A stretch of 64,000 nt of DNA from Enoplolaimus lenunculus (Eukaryota > Nematoda > Enoplea > Enoplida > Thoracostomopsidae). Position 1 is the first letter of the stretch. Each line of letters starts with the position of its first letter. The stretch is from assembly GCA_030248215.1 (NCBI GenBank), contig JASANG010003644.1, positions 20,551 to 84,550 on the forward strand. The letters are read 5' to 3'. This document shows, piece after piece, positions 1 through 12,600 of the stretch. The notes under the pieces are model-generated. The model was not told the DNA's origin, did no database searches, and worked only from the letters and a program-made list of their open reading frames with translations. A program made the position numbers and the translations under genes.

Positions 1-2473
1 TTGCTCGTAAGATAGCGTGATCGCGTTACTAAAATTGATTGCTATCCATTTCAAAATAGTATTCGAATCGGACGGCTCTGAAAATTAATATAACAGCACA
101 ATTTCAGCTAGTTTGTTTTTTATATATCATTAGACAAACTTTAAATTTTAAAATCACTGATCAGTAATTTAAATATTAAAATTACAACCAGTCATTCGTT
201 AACGCTCGCAAGCCGAAATCAGCAATCTCCGTAATCAAGTTTAATAGTCCCTCGGAATCGCAAATCCGAAAAACATCAAAGCATATGACCCAAAAAATTT
301 TACCTTAGCTTTTATCTACACTATATATACGTATACTAAAGAAATTTCCACAAGTATAATAGGTCATCGACGATAAATTTTCCTAGTTAGCACCGCAATC
401 GACATTGGGAACGGTTAATAAGCAAGTTTTCTACGTTATCGTAGAGTCCGCAAGTGACGATTCTAGAATTTGTCATTATCTTGGTTTAAACAAGAGCGAA
501 TAACGCTTTTTACAAGAGTATGCAACTGAGTAGATTCCGTGTACGAGCAAATGTACCCATCGCGCGTTGCATTTTGGGTCTACGCCCTCATTTATGTGAT
601 GTATTTTAAAATCGATATTCAGTTCTCATTTTAAAGACTGCTCCAGGAAAAAAATGGTTCCTATATATTTGTGACCTTTTGGCGTATCTGTTTCTAACGA
701 CATCTTCCCTCATAAATGGGGTGGGTTATACAAAAACGTTACGCGCGGTAGTACTTTTTGTATCACGCAAATTGTGGTAAGTTGCATGCTGTTATCTCAG
801 TGTGATCACCCATCCCTAACTAAACCTAACAACCTTAATTCTATTTGCAATATTATTACAAAAACTAACCTAAATAATTGAAAATGCATTCAGCAAGAAA
901 AAACGAAGGAATCGTTACGTCGATTCCGATTTGATTCGTCAGGCAACTTCGTAACGAATCAAAATTTCTTAAATCTTCCGCAAACAGCCAGTAATCTTCA
1001 TTTGAGGAGCAGAAACCTGCGAAATATCCCTATAGATCGTATAATTCTTTAAATACTGCACAAATTTTCAATGCACCGAAATATTTCTGGAAACAAATAA
1101 AGCCTAAGATCTTGCACAATAGGTTTGAAAACTAATTGGACTAGAAAGTGATTAGGTACATGGCAGCAGCTTCAAAATTAATTCTTAAAGCAAAATAATA
1201 TATATAATTGTAGTGAAAACTTTAAGTATTTCATTGGTCCCGTACTTTACGGATTGGTCTACTACTTGTTGCAAAACTATAAGAACCTGTTACTACCACT
1301 TTCTTCCACCAACAACTAGTGGCTTGGCGGCGGAGGGCCAAAAGGTCCAAGGCCCCATCGCCGTGTTGTAGTGGGAAGTGCAATGAGATTAAAAATGGCC
1401 CTAAAACCACGTGCCGTATTATATTGCTTTGCATTGTCGTTAATTGAAATATGTGATTGGTGTGCGAAAATGAGTGCAACTTTTCGCCCGTCGAGTTAGC
1501 TTCACCTTACCATTCTTACCCTACAAATCTATAGACACCATGTCACTGCCAAGAGATAGTACTCGTTGTTCAATAATTGCTCATAATATAAAATTGTGTA
1601 AACTTTTGCTCACACTAGAAAAGTATAAAAACCACACACAAAACCCACTTTGCTTCGAACGTTCAATTAATTTTATCAGATCATTGTCTTTTATACATTT
1701 CGCCTTTTGAGCAACGACGGCAGGCAAATCAATCTGAAACAGCAGTGAACGCGATGAAATAAGATAAAAGAAAAAGCAGTGATAAAATTTAATTTTTCAT
1801 CTACGGATCATAATTTTGGAATTTTTTTCCGTGGAACTTGTGATTATTATAAACCGGCAACAGTTATAAAACCAGCGTAGCCAGGATGTGGCGATACGTT
1901 CCCTGTTGTAATTTATGTAAACGGTTTTAGGAAGTTATTTCTTAAGTTACTAAGACAAAAAAACCACCTTCGAAATTGTTATAGGATGTAATCACACTTT
2001 TCCAAAACGCAGCTACGCCCAAGACGAATCGTTCAAACTATAGCATTGGTGGCATCTGAGATTAAATGTAAAACTATGTCGCGAATATTAAAAATGACTT
2101 GAGTTGCATAGATGACGTTACTACAGCATCCCTAAATGTCTGGCTTAAATCAGGCTTAACACAAAAATGGATTAAAAACATACATTATACAATAATCTCG
2201 ATCTCATAAACTGGCACATCTAGAAAATTATGATGACGACGCATGCAATATTGTAAAAAAACTCACTACTAAAGTAAGCGGGAAGCCAAATACAATATTC
2301 ACAGTACAAAAATAAAAATTTGCACGGTAGTGCAGGGACGGTTATGTTTAATGACAAAAAAATTGTGATAAGGGTGCACGACCTTACGCCTTCAACCCCT
2401 TTGGAGCCGGCCCAGATTTGATGTCTATTCAATAATAATCATCTGGTTTTTAACAAACGCCGAAAACATTCAC
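1..2473. other. no gene recognised
   Basis: I see no convincing exon, RNA gene or transposon end here. Later exons of the LCMT2-like gene to the right should lie on the minus strand of this stretch, but I could not find the expected acidic-loop block (VDFP-like) or any kelch-type repeats. Short open frames at 1231-1479 and 1474-1710 resemble nothing I know and have ordinary AT-rich composition. Confidence 0.5.
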
Positions 2474-3943
2474 CTCTATAAAAACTACGCTGTCCAGAAG
2501 TCCTGCTTGACGCAACCGGAAATACAAACTATCATATCCGGCTCCGAAACTGACAATCTGTAACACATTAGAAGCACGTATGCTATAAGCGAAACGACCC
2601 ACGTAAACTTCAACGGCAAGCCTACAAAGCATAAGCCTAATTAATCCTAAGCCTAAACCAAAGCTTTACATTCTCCAAAATCTCTAAATTCTGCATTTCT
2701 CTTGTGTCCTAATTTTCAAACAACTGTACTTGACAAGGGTCCACAAAACAAACGTTTTGCATCATAATATTTAAATAAATGAAATTGGTGATGGACACTG
2801 AATAAAAAAATTGTCCGGATATACGGCATATTTCACATGATAAGCTGAAGAATGTTTCAAACCTTTTATTTTAACGAGAACAGTGAACTGGTTGGGCATT
2901 AAAAGACTCTTTTTAAAGAAAAGACAACCTTTTTCTGAACTGTGTAACACAACACCTATCGTAATCAAGAAGTAGCAGGTCAATCCAACTGCCATATTTA
3001 ACAACTTTGAATTTAAACATACAAAAACAAACACAACGTAAGGAATAAAACTTAGATATGAATTTCAAACGTCGTAATGCCTAAGCTTTTATTTTAAATG
3101 TGGAAAGCCTACAGTTTCACTAAAAAATTTTGCTGCAATTGCAATTTGCATAGAACCTTAAAACGTACGCATTTCCAATCGGTTGTTCTAACCGGTAAAC
3201 ATTAATTAGTAAGCTATGCAGTCGTGTTTCAGACAAAGATATACCTGAAAAATATTGTAGAACATACTTGGACGCGTTTGCCACGATGTTTGCGCAGCCA
3301 CACTTTTACTAGGTAATCAATGGTCCACACGCGGATGAAATATCCTCTGAAACGTCATTTTTATACAGGATATACAAGCTTATAATTCAAGGCAGCCGCA
3401 AAACAATAACAAGCGCATTTTGAATTTAATTCGTATCCTCGATACAGAGTTGAAGCTCGAATTTTATTGGCCACTTGTCGGGTGGAAACTAGAAAAAATA
3501 CCTTCATATGTGGTAAACCGTTTGTTCGTTTGCAATTGTTTAGAACACCCAAAAAAACTACTGCGGAAGAAAATAGATGTTGCAGCAAATTATCACCGTT
3601 AACTGTTTTATCATTATATATGTTTATCTGGGTATCACGACATTTCGTCGCCTTACAACTCGCTGATCGACAACTTGTAAAACGAAATTTCGTCGACTCG
3701 ACAATCTGTTGTCCATCATTAGGCTTTACGACTAGGCTTAGGATTAGGCTTAGGCATAGTTTTAAAACACTATCGTGCGATAGACTGTTGTCGGTTAATT
3801 AACCTGTTAATAATTGGTGACCGCCTCGATTGCTTGGCTGAAAGTTTCGCAATAAATTGGTCCTCAAAATAACCCAACGTCACCATTGATGCTTTGCTAA
3901 CTGTACTGCTATCGTTCGTTGCAGCCACTGCGACGCACGACAT
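2474..3943 (-). CDS. LCMT2: LCMT2/TYW4-like methyltransferase, N-terminal three exons
   Basis: Three minus-strand exons join in phase: 3943-3804 (ATG, 140 bp, phase 2), 3346-3268 (79 bp) and 2557-2474 (84 bp, phase 0 at both ends). All have AG/GT borders (donors GTTAAT, GTATGT, GTGAAT). They give 101 residues. Exon 1 holds the family signature ATNDSSTVSKASM followed by LGYFED, and ends IINR. Exon 2 continues RGYFIRVWTIDYLV. Exon 3 holds the SAM-binding glycine loop VSFGAGYDSLYFRL. The family is the leucine carboxyl methyltransferases. The TNDSS and FGAGYDSLYFRL wording favours LCMT2/TYW4, which acts in wybutosine synthesis on tRNA-Phe, over LCMT1, the PP2A methyltransferase. The rest of the methyltransferase domain and the kelch-like half are not visible; they may lie beyond the window edge or be lost. 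A TTAGGC-like patch sits in intron 2, just upstream of exon 3. Confidence 0.8.
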
Positions 3944-5456
3944 AATGCAACAAATCTGATATTACGGCATATGAAAAATCTGAATTACAGGCGCAAAATA
4001 ACATCAAAACTGTAAGCTATACCGCAAACTAGGTATAATACTTCAAGCGTAAATTGAAGTTTAGTGTTTGTCCCTTGCGCCCAACCTATCCCCGCTTTTT
4101 ACGCTCAGTGTAGTTATCCAAGGCCTGCCGAGAATAAAGCATTTCGTGTTTTCAGTGTCATAATGCTATTTGAGCAGTCACTGAAACTTTCGGTCGGAGA
4201 TATAATGTGGGAAATAGACTTGTCTAAAATATTTAGTGTGTATGCAACTGGACGCTTGCCTCTGGCTACGGCAAGAAGCAGGCATCCAGTTCCGACAGTG
4301 CTTTCACCATAGGTTTCGGCAGTTTCGGTGTAGTTTTAATTGTCGAAATTTTCAAAAAGAATGAAAACAAATTTGACGCTTTACGAATTGCTCACATCAT
4401 TTGGACGGTCCAATTATAAATTCCGGCTTAAGGCCCAGGTTACATCTGCTAAAATGAAAATATTTTGTGCATACCAAGGTACAGCGGGAAACAGAACCGA
4501 GGCAGCCACCCACATGCCCACCATTTGGTGCTCCATCCCCTAAGGCCCTCGCCCTGAGCCAACTTCAGCAAAAACTGCCGTAGTTTCGAAATGAGACTGG
4601 ATTCTCGCTCGCTTGGCTCGAGAAGTTTTCGCTCTATTTGATCTGCGTCCTGAAAATTTCAATTCCTTCAAAGACTCGACACGCGTTAGGATAACCTCCA
4701 GATAGCAAAATGTTAAAAAATCTCCCGAAATGAAGTGGCCACGAGCGGTGATAAGAATCATCTTGGAGCGTGCCGCGCACCTTCCCCCTTTTAATCGGGC
4801 ATATTGTATCAATCTTTACCTGACATATGCGCACTTTAGGTAAACTGAACACAAAATGTCCAAAAAATTTGCGCACTTCGCATGAAGTTTAGCTCATTTC
4901 AAGAATGGTTCAATGCACGGAAAAACTGTTGTACTCCGAGAATACCTTACAAACGGGCCACAAATTCCAGATTCTCTAGGGGCCTAGTATATCTTACGCG
5001 CTGTCGCATGAAAAATTTCAACGAAAATTGACTCCCCCAGTCATTTTTTACCGATAAAAATTCACTCCTTCAGTCGAGTTTACTGGTAAACAGTGACTCC
5101 CCTAGTGACTCTCCCTGAGTGAGTTTTTACGTCAAATTCTAACTGGGGAATAACTTTTAGACAAATAAGATTCGACAAATTGATATCTATCTTTAAGCGG
5201 ATATTTTGGTTTTATTGTAAATTTATGCCAAGAAGCGCAAAATTAGACGACGTACCTAGTTGACACCACTGATTATTTTGGCAAACAAAAATCACCGTTG
5301 GAAGCATCAACTTTAAATTCAAAATTAAAATACTGACGTTCAGGTAAAATCTACCTCTCGGCCACTCAACAGTAAATTAAAACAATATTTATGCATACCT
5401 CGGATGAAATTTGAAAGCTCAAAAGCAAACACTGCTGAGCGAAATATACATATCAA
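3944..5456. other. intergenic, no gene recognised
   Basis: This is the region upstream of the LCMT2-like start, so its promoter should lie here, but no clear TATA or initiator stands out. A minus-strand open frame at 4634-4876 has a mildly coding-like composition and overlaps a second frame at 4540-4812. Neither resembles a known family. Confidence 0.4.
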
Positions 5457-5509
5457 GGCCCATGTAAACCTCGCTGCTGTCCCAAAATCCCACCATAAGA
5501 ATTTGATGT

Positions 5510-6495
5510 GTGGTCAAAAGTGGGATTTTGGGATTTCGGGATATGGTCGAAGGTTGGATTTCGGGATTTTGCGATTTCGGGATATGGTCGAAGTGTGGAT
5601 TTCGGGATTTTGAGATTTTGGGATATGGTCGAAGGTGGGATTTTGGGATTTCGGGTTATGGTCGAAGGTGGGATTTTGGGATTTTGGCATTTCGGATATG
5701 GTCGAAGGTGGGATTTTGGGATTTTGGAATTTCGAGATATGGTCGAAGGTAGGATTTTGAAATTTTGGGATTTTGGGATATGGTCGAAGGTGGGATTTTG
5801 GGATTTTGGAATTTCGGGATAAGGTCGATGGTGAGATTTTGGGATTTCGGGATATGGTCGAAGGTATGATTTCGGGATTTTGCGATTGTGGGATATGGTC
5901 GAAGGGGGGATTTCGGGATTTTGGGATATGGTCGAAGGGGGGGTTTTGAGATTTCGGGATATGGTCGAAGGCAAGATTTTGGGATTTCGGGTTATGGTCG
6001 AAGGTGGGATTTTGGGATTTCGGGATATGGTCGAAGGTGGGATTTTGGGATATGGACGAAGGTGGGATTTTGGGATTTCTGGATATGGTCGAAGGTGGGA
6101 TTTTGGGATTTCGAGATATTGTCGAAGGTGGGATTTTGGGATTTCGGGAAATGGTCGAAAGTGGGATTTTGGGATTTTGGGATATGGTCGAAGGTGGGAT
6201 TTTGGGATTTGGCATAAGGTCGATGGTGGGATTTTGGGATTTCGGGATATGGTCGAAGGTGGGATTTTGGTATATGGTCGAAGGTGGGACTTTGGGATTT
6301 CGGGATAAGGTCGAGGGTGGGATTTTGGGATTTCGGGGTATGGTCGAAGGTGGGATTTCATTGATGATGAGATTTTGGGATTTCGGATGAGATTTCGGGA
6401 TATGGACGACGGTGGGATTTTGGGATTTTGTAATTTAGTGATATGGTGGAAGGTTGGATTTTGGGATTTCGGGATATAGTAGAAGGTGAAATGCT
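5510..6495. repeat. 33-bp minisatellite
   Basis: About 28 imperfect units run head to tail. The unit is GGGATTTT, GGGATTTC, GGGATAT, GGTCGAAGGT, 33 bases in all, with shorter variants lacking one GGGATTT block. Because 33 is a multiple of three, several frames on both strands stay open for 80 to 300 codons and give 11-residue repeats such as KSHLRPYPEIP (minus) and DMVEGGILGFR (plus). The simultaneous openness of both strands, and the lack of codon bias or start context, mark these as repeat artefacts and not genes. Confidence 0.9.
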
Positions 6496-7430
6496 CTTAA
6501 ACCTAGGCCTAAACCTAAGCTTAGACCTGTGCCCAAGGCTTAGCCTAAGCCTAAACTTAAGCCTAAGCCTAGTCCTAAGCCTAAGATTTAGCCCAACGGT
6601 TATTTTAATATTTAATTAACGTGAACCCCGCATGAGCCTAATAGCCTAAGCCTACCATTTAGATCCAAGAGTTATTCAAGATCTAATCTTTGTTTGTTTA
6701 AAATCTATTCGTAAAGCCTCGGCTTAAGCCTAGGCCAATGCTATCTGTGGTCTAATGTACGCTTAAACAAAGCCTGCTCCTAAAGCCTAAGCGTAAACTT
6801 AAGCGAAAGCCTAAGCCTAAGCCAATGCTATCTGTGGTCTAATCTACACTTAAACAAAGCCTGCTCCTAAAGCCTAAGCGTAAACTTAAGCGAAAGCCTA
6901 AGTCTAAGCCTATGTCTAAGATGGTGAATGTATATATAGAACAGGGCCGGAACAGTAGGAAAGCATATTCCTAAGCCTAAGCCTAAGCGTATGGATGAGC
7001 CTATTCCTAAGCCTAAGCCTAAGCAAAACAATAGTCTAAAGCTTAAACTGACTCTATTATAGCCCCTCCGGAAAACGATCCGGCCCTGTTCTATACATAG
7101 GACCCTAAGACTTAGCCCGTAATGGTCATTTATGGTTTAATCTACGTTTAAACCAATTCTTAGAGCCTCAGCGTCCTAAAACTATGCCTAAGCCTATGCC
7201 TAAGCCTAGGCCTAAGCCTAGGCGTAAGCCTGAGCCATAGACTAAGTCAAAGCCTACGCGTAAGGCTAAGGCACCTCTAAAATGTATATATCTAAGCTTT
7301 ACACCAGATGTTACGGATAAACACCTAAATATCTAAGCCTAAGACGGAGCGTTGCATATTCCTAAACCTAAATCTTGAGCCAAAGGATTGCATATTCCTA
7401 AATCTAAGCCTAAGCCTAAAAGAAATTGCT
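6496..7430. repeat. degenerate TTAGGC-type (CCTAAG) field
   Basis: Runs of AAGCCT and CCTAAG hexamers, broken by point changes, fill most of this stretch. A roughly 90-base unit containing CCAATGCTATCTGTGGTCTA is repeated at about 6730-6905. Blocks including AACAGGGCCGGAACAGTA (about 6941) and CATATTCCTAAGCC match, in inverted orientation, the repeat copies near 33.8 and 63.25 kb. This looks like a transposon-borne array and not an old telomere. Confidence 0.8.
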
Positions 7431-7557
7431 TTCGATGAATTTTATTGAAATCGCAAAATCCCAACATCCCAAAATCCCACCATAAACAAAAAGTATCAAA
7501 TTTTTAGTTGGGACGGTGGGATTTTGAGACGGCACTTAATTATACATGGGCCCATAT

Positions 7558-7889
7558 CAGGGTACAACCGGATGTGCGTTTGGCTATAAGTTTTGGTACA
7601 ATTTTGAGTACAAATTGTCGCGATTTCTTAAAAATAACTATACTTACATAAACCTAAAATTTTTGATAACTTTATTAGCTATTTGCTAAAAGTAAACTAA
7701 TTAATCATTCTTTAAATCACCAAATTTCGCGTCACTTCTGGCTTCACATCCGGTTACGGTAAATTTTGCTGACGTTCTGCTCCGGTATTTTTCACTTTCG
7801 TTTGAACCTATACTGTAACCAATAGCGAATGGTTCCACTATTCAGCTATGATGCAGGTGTCCGGTAAATTAATATTCGGTCGCACCCTG
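7558..7889. mobile_element. hAT-like MITE
   Basis: The left end is CAGGGTACAACCGGATG and the right end reads CGGTCGCACCCTG, which is the inverted equivalent (CAGGGTGCGACCG). Length is 332 bp with AT-rich filler and no coding capacity. Flanking octamers do not match, so the target duplication has decayed or the left edge was disturbed by the neighbouring composite element. Confidence 0.6.
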
Positions 7890-8159
7890 GCTTTATAAGA
7901 AACAGGAGAGCTGTTTTCAATGAGAAGTCATCTTTTCGTGAAATTTGATTCCCATTGGTAACTACTGAGTTATTTTTTTAAAAAAGTCAGATCTAAAGCT
8001 ACAACGGCACTATGGCAAATATTCAGTTCTAAGGTCTACCAATATTTGACCACTTTTGCTGAAATTGTTAAAAGTAGGGTGTCCGCTCACCTCAACGATG
8101 TTTACTACTCAATATCTAAAAGAGGACGTGTTCATGACAACTATGGTGTTTAACATTGA

Positions 8160-8374
8160 GAAGCCATAATGACAACATGGGTATTTGTATACGACGACCG
8201 CTTGAGATCTGTGATTTAAGCCAATATCATATATGACATTCACATTTTGTCGTATTGTCCGCTGTAGAATTCACATTTTGTTGTATTACCCATTGTCAGG
8301 TCGCAAAATTTTATGTTGACGTCTTAACATGGGGCAAAACGTGTTCCGCGCTGCCCCAATTATAACGTGAACCC
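8160..8374 (-). repeat. GGGTTCACGTTATAA family, copy 1
   Basis: Read on the minus strand, this starts GTAGGGTTCACGTTATAA and continues through GGAACACGTTTTGCCCCATG and CGTCAACATAAAATTTTGCGA. The same order of blocks recurs at 37186 (plus) and 33127 (plus). The inner end is not sharply defined. No protein is encoded. Confidence 0.6.
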
Positions 8375-9109
8375 TACATAACTTGATAACAAAAATTTGG
8401 GGCAATTTTGGAACCTAATTGCCAAGAGTTAAAATACAGGGCGCCGCAAGAAGTACACTCGTTCTAAATGTGTTACAACACTCGCTTCAAAAACAACAGT
8501 CAATAATTTATTAAATCAACTAAAATCATTTATTATATATAGCTGTTTCAGGAATAAAAAAATCATTTTAAAACTCTACAACTGTATGATATATATGTAG
8601 CGGTACACAACTAAAGTACATGGCTTGCCAAACAAGAAAATTGAGTTGAGATAGAAGACGTTCCTTGGGTCTTGAGTACATTCTGTGTTAAGAATAAATG
8701 GAAAGTGCAGAGATGGAAGTGGGTCAGCCTGCGGCTCCACCGCTTATCCCACAAAACAGAATTTTCCAGCCAACCCATGGGGCCACACGAAAATAAGTGT
8801 TATAACAAAAAATGAACAGCATTTCAGGGATTTTGATGTTGACACAATTTTAAACTTGATTTAGCAAGCGGCGGTTCATAAAATTTTAAGATAATCAACA
8901 GCATGCAACGGGAATTCCAATTCCGATTGCGCAATCAATCGGAATTTTGAAATTTTAATTTTAACCTTACTTGTTGTGTGTGATACGTTGCTTTCGATAA
9001 GTTAACTTATCCATAATTCATTGTAGATTAGCATTTACAGACCCGAAAATTATCGCCTTTTGAAAATTGTTGCTCGCCAACAGACACACTAATTTAACAT
9101 GTTATATGT

Positions 9110-9692
9110 CAGAGTTCCAATCGGAAGTTAATTTTGTCGAAACCGGAATCGGAATCAAATTTTTTTGTCGGAAACGGAATTTAAGTTTTACTAATAATAC
9201 CAAAAACTAAAGTGTATGATTTTTGACTGTTTGTTGCAGTATGTTTGTCTGTATTGTTCAAAGTTTCAGTAAAAATCGCTTGTATTGCTGACTGTATTAG
9301 AAATCTACTAACCTGAGGAAGAACTGGCCTTATGTTTAAATGCAGTTAAGCATTTTGAGCATTTCGAAACTTTAAATATTAAGCTTTATGAAGTCATAAA
9401 TAACACGACCCGTATTTTCGAAAATAACCATGGACCGTCGTTTTCAGTACAGTAAGGATACTGTTGAACCAAATATCGAGCTATATTTGAGAACTAGTGG
9501 GCGCTAACATCACTGCTTGCCGCTATGAAGTAGAATTTTATGTTTAGATTTATTGGCAAAATTTAAGTTAAATCAGCTTAAAAACGCATAACCGAAAAAT
9601 CGGAATTCCGGCATCGGAATAGAAGACAGTCGGAATCGGAACCCAAGTTTTTTCGGAATTTTAGCCGGAACCGGAATTCCGTTGGAACCCTG
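9110..9692. mobile_element. hAT-like MITE (CGGAAT-rich)
   Basis: The ends are CAGAGTTCCAATCGGAA on the left and CGTTGGAACCCTG on the right. They are inverted copies of CAGGGTTCCAAYSGGAAT with one change in the left CAGGG. Length is 583 bp. Subterminal GGAATCGGAAT repeats match the other CAGGGT families in the window. A clean 8-bp target duplication was not found. Confidence 0.6.
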
Positions 9693-12600
9693 ATTTGTCA
9701 ATACAAATTATCCGTAATTCCAATATAATTCAGTTCCGCTTTTTGCCCTGATAATCAATCTGCATAAATAATTTTTAGATACTTTTGAGCTAAAATTTCG
9801 AAACCAGAGAAATTTCTTACAATTTTTGCCTATTTTTGTACCATATGGGTAACCTGCCCCATGTGGCGGCCAGTTTAGCCACGCTCCTCACCACCTCATG
9901 AGGGTCCACGCCCTATTTTGATCTCTGGGAACGTGTTATAAAATATTTCAACCTCCAGTAAAACTTACAGATATAATTTCGCTGAAATATATATCTTTTG
10001 GTAACACGACTGCAAGAAGCGTCATAGTTTTTAACAATTAAAAATTGCCTTTTTAATCAAATTCATGCAAACTTTTTTGGACGACGACGGTCAGACGATT
10101 ACGTTGGCGGTTTAAATCAAATGCGGTTGTACACATATAATATACAAATATATAACAAAACAAATAGAAAGCAACAAGCATACAAAAATGGCAGAAAACA
10201 AGCACAATAAGCTAAAGTTCACCTGCATAGAACACCAAAAAAATGTCTTCGCTATCATTCCTACGTATAACTTCGACATACTTTCATGACCGAATCGATC
10301 AATTCTAATTCGGTGTCCATACAGAATCCCGTATTGTTGTCACAACGGTTCCTCCGTAATATTTGTTCCGGCCAAAATTTCTGCAAAAAATAGATGTCGG
10401 ATCCTGCTTCGGCGTTACACGCGTCAAATGATTAGACATTAGCAATTTTTGGAGGTGCAAAATCACTTGAAATGAATGCCTTTCACCTCGTTTAACTTAA
10501 TTAAGTCGACAGATCAAAAAAATTTGAGTAACACATCGATGAAAACTATAAAAACTGTCTTAATTTATGAGGTACACTTTGGCACATGTTTACTAAATAT
10601 AAGACAGAACATACTTCGCTGTTGAAAATTACTTTAAATTCCGGTTTGTGTGCTCCGGAAAAAATTCAATTTCTGTTCCTGTTCCGACGAAATATTTTCC
10701 TGCTTGATGAGCTTTGATTCATACAATGTGGTGGGAAGGAACTTCAGCTGATACCTGATTCCATACGTTAGTCGAAACGAAATTACTCTCTGATATGGGA
10801 ATTTATGAAAAATACATTGTGTGAAACGGTATATTTACTTTCAAATTCATTTCTGTACATATAATTTATTTTTTGACTCTTAAAAATCTACAGGTACATA
10901 GTTATTATGACAAAACTGTATATTTTTGAATCATTCAACATGACTTTAAGGCACTCGACTAATTGAACTGAATAAACTTTACATATGAAAGCTTGCAAGC
11001 AAATCTGTAATTTCTATTCATTTTAATCTTGAAACAATACATCTATCCCAATAACCGTTTCCTGCAATATACGATATCTATGCAGTTTCGTAGTATTTTT
11101 GCAACAAAGCAAGCGCTTCGCTGTTGTCTTAGATATATACAGCATACGATATTTGATTTAGCGTTAACTGAAGATAATCTACTGCCAGAAATAGCAGTCG
11201 CTCAATTTATATACACTTTACACCAGCAACACAGCCACCCATATACCCAAAACAGAGCGAATCACTAGTATATATCAAAAGAGCGTCAAACATAGATAAC
11301 ACTTTCACGGACTGTGAACGAATTTGCTCAATTTCGTTAAACTGAGTTATATTATTGGTGCGTTCTATTAACCCATGGTTGCATGATGAATGCATGTGAC
11401 ATAATTTTTTAACGTTTAGCCATAACTATCATTTCACTTCAACGAATACAGAAATAAAGTTTTCTGACAATGAAGATGATCTTTGGACTGGCATTATACA
11501 TATATCCGACCCATCATTGAACCCTACCGTTGAACATTTATACGCGATTCGTTAATTATCCCTTGGGAAATATTACACAACACCGATTTGTCATACCATT
11601 AATACGAACACCTTACAGGTGCACAATAAGACAGGATATAAGTACAAAACACAAAAACAACACTGTCGTCAGGACTAAACTTTCCGATGATATGCAATAA
11701 AAAAGCAAACCATACCCACAGGCTCCGAGAGATTTGAAATGAAAAAAATGGTTTCCAAAATACATACGTAATATCTGTATTCTGCAACTTGGCAGTGTTT
11801 TAACAAAATGTTCAAAATGTATAAATGTGTAAACAATGTTCAGTCGTCGTTTGTTCAGCGCAGCAACAATCTACAACACTCCCCATCTGTTTGCCAGTGC
11901 AAAATTAAACAAACTGTCAGAATAATAACGATAGTTATATCTCGACGTTCAATTTAATACACAACGCTCAGGCCGCATGTAAAGGTGGATTGACGGCAAA
12001 TCCCCCACCGACATTTCGGGAAAGACGTATAAAAAGACACTTTTGCATGTTGTAGAATAAGCTGCAGATGTACCAAATACTTTCCTCAGGACGCTACGAT
12101 CCCTCGCAAAAAATCGTTTGAACGTCGTTATCCCGAGCCGAAATGAAATCCTGGCTACGCCCCTGTTAATGCTTAGTAATATCAAACACGACCACTTAAA
12201 AAGTTTTGCTACGTACACAAAATCATCAATGTTCAATCTTAAATGTGGAGATGGAGCCAAAAAACAAAACGACCACGGTCACTTGTTCAATTTTGCACAA
12301 CAAAACTTAACGCAAAGTGTAACTTATGAAAAAGTCTGAAAATTTTGGATAACTCTGGCGCAGTGTACAAGTGCCATCATGTCCCTGTGTTTGTTCGGCA
12401 TATAAGAACTGTTGAAAAACAAAATTATTGCATTTTTATTACAATGTTTACAAAGTGAAATTTCGACAAAATTGCAAATGTAACCCCATTTAGTTGATTT
12501 CATTTCAATTTTTATTCAAAACGAAGCAAATATTTTGGTATGCACGCAGAGAATACATATACACATTTGATATAAACTATGAACAAAAATAAGGGAAAGC

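Larger units (their letters stand above)
5457..7552. mobile_element. TIR-bounded composite element carrying two satellite fields
   Basis: The ends are inverted copies of a 38-bp terminus: both begin GGCCCATGTA and end TCAAAATCCCACC or CCAAAATCCCACC, with about 29 of 38 positions shared. The left terminus is at 5457-5494 and the right at 7515-7552. Inside, the left half is a 33-bp minisatellite (about 5510-6495) and the right half a TTAGGC-like field (about 6496-7430). The end of another repeat family (AACGTGAACCCC at about 6620) is also embedded. There is no transposase, so this is non-autonomous. I could not establish a target-site duplication. Confidence 0.6.

Noticed and set aside
1519-1600. 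Possible further LCMT2 exon (minus strand, frame containing YYLLAVTW)
   Set aside because: The resemblance to the family's later strand is short, the acidic residue is missing, and there is no phased acceptor/donor pair.
2450-2632. Larger LCMT exon starting at the acceptor before GCTTGCCG (2621)
   Set aside because: That start is out of phase with the upstream exon. The acceptor at 2557 joins in phase and restores the family motif directly.
5453-6390. Long open frames (up to 302 codons) of 11-residue repeats on both strands
   Set aside because: They are produced by a 33-bp minisatellite whose period is a multiple of three. Both strands and several frames are open at once, with no start context or domain.
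6496-7430. Interstitial telomere from a chromosome fusion (TTAGGC hexamers)
   Set aside because: Hexamers are degenerate, lie inside a TIR-bounded element, and the same flanking blocks recur at other hexamer patches.
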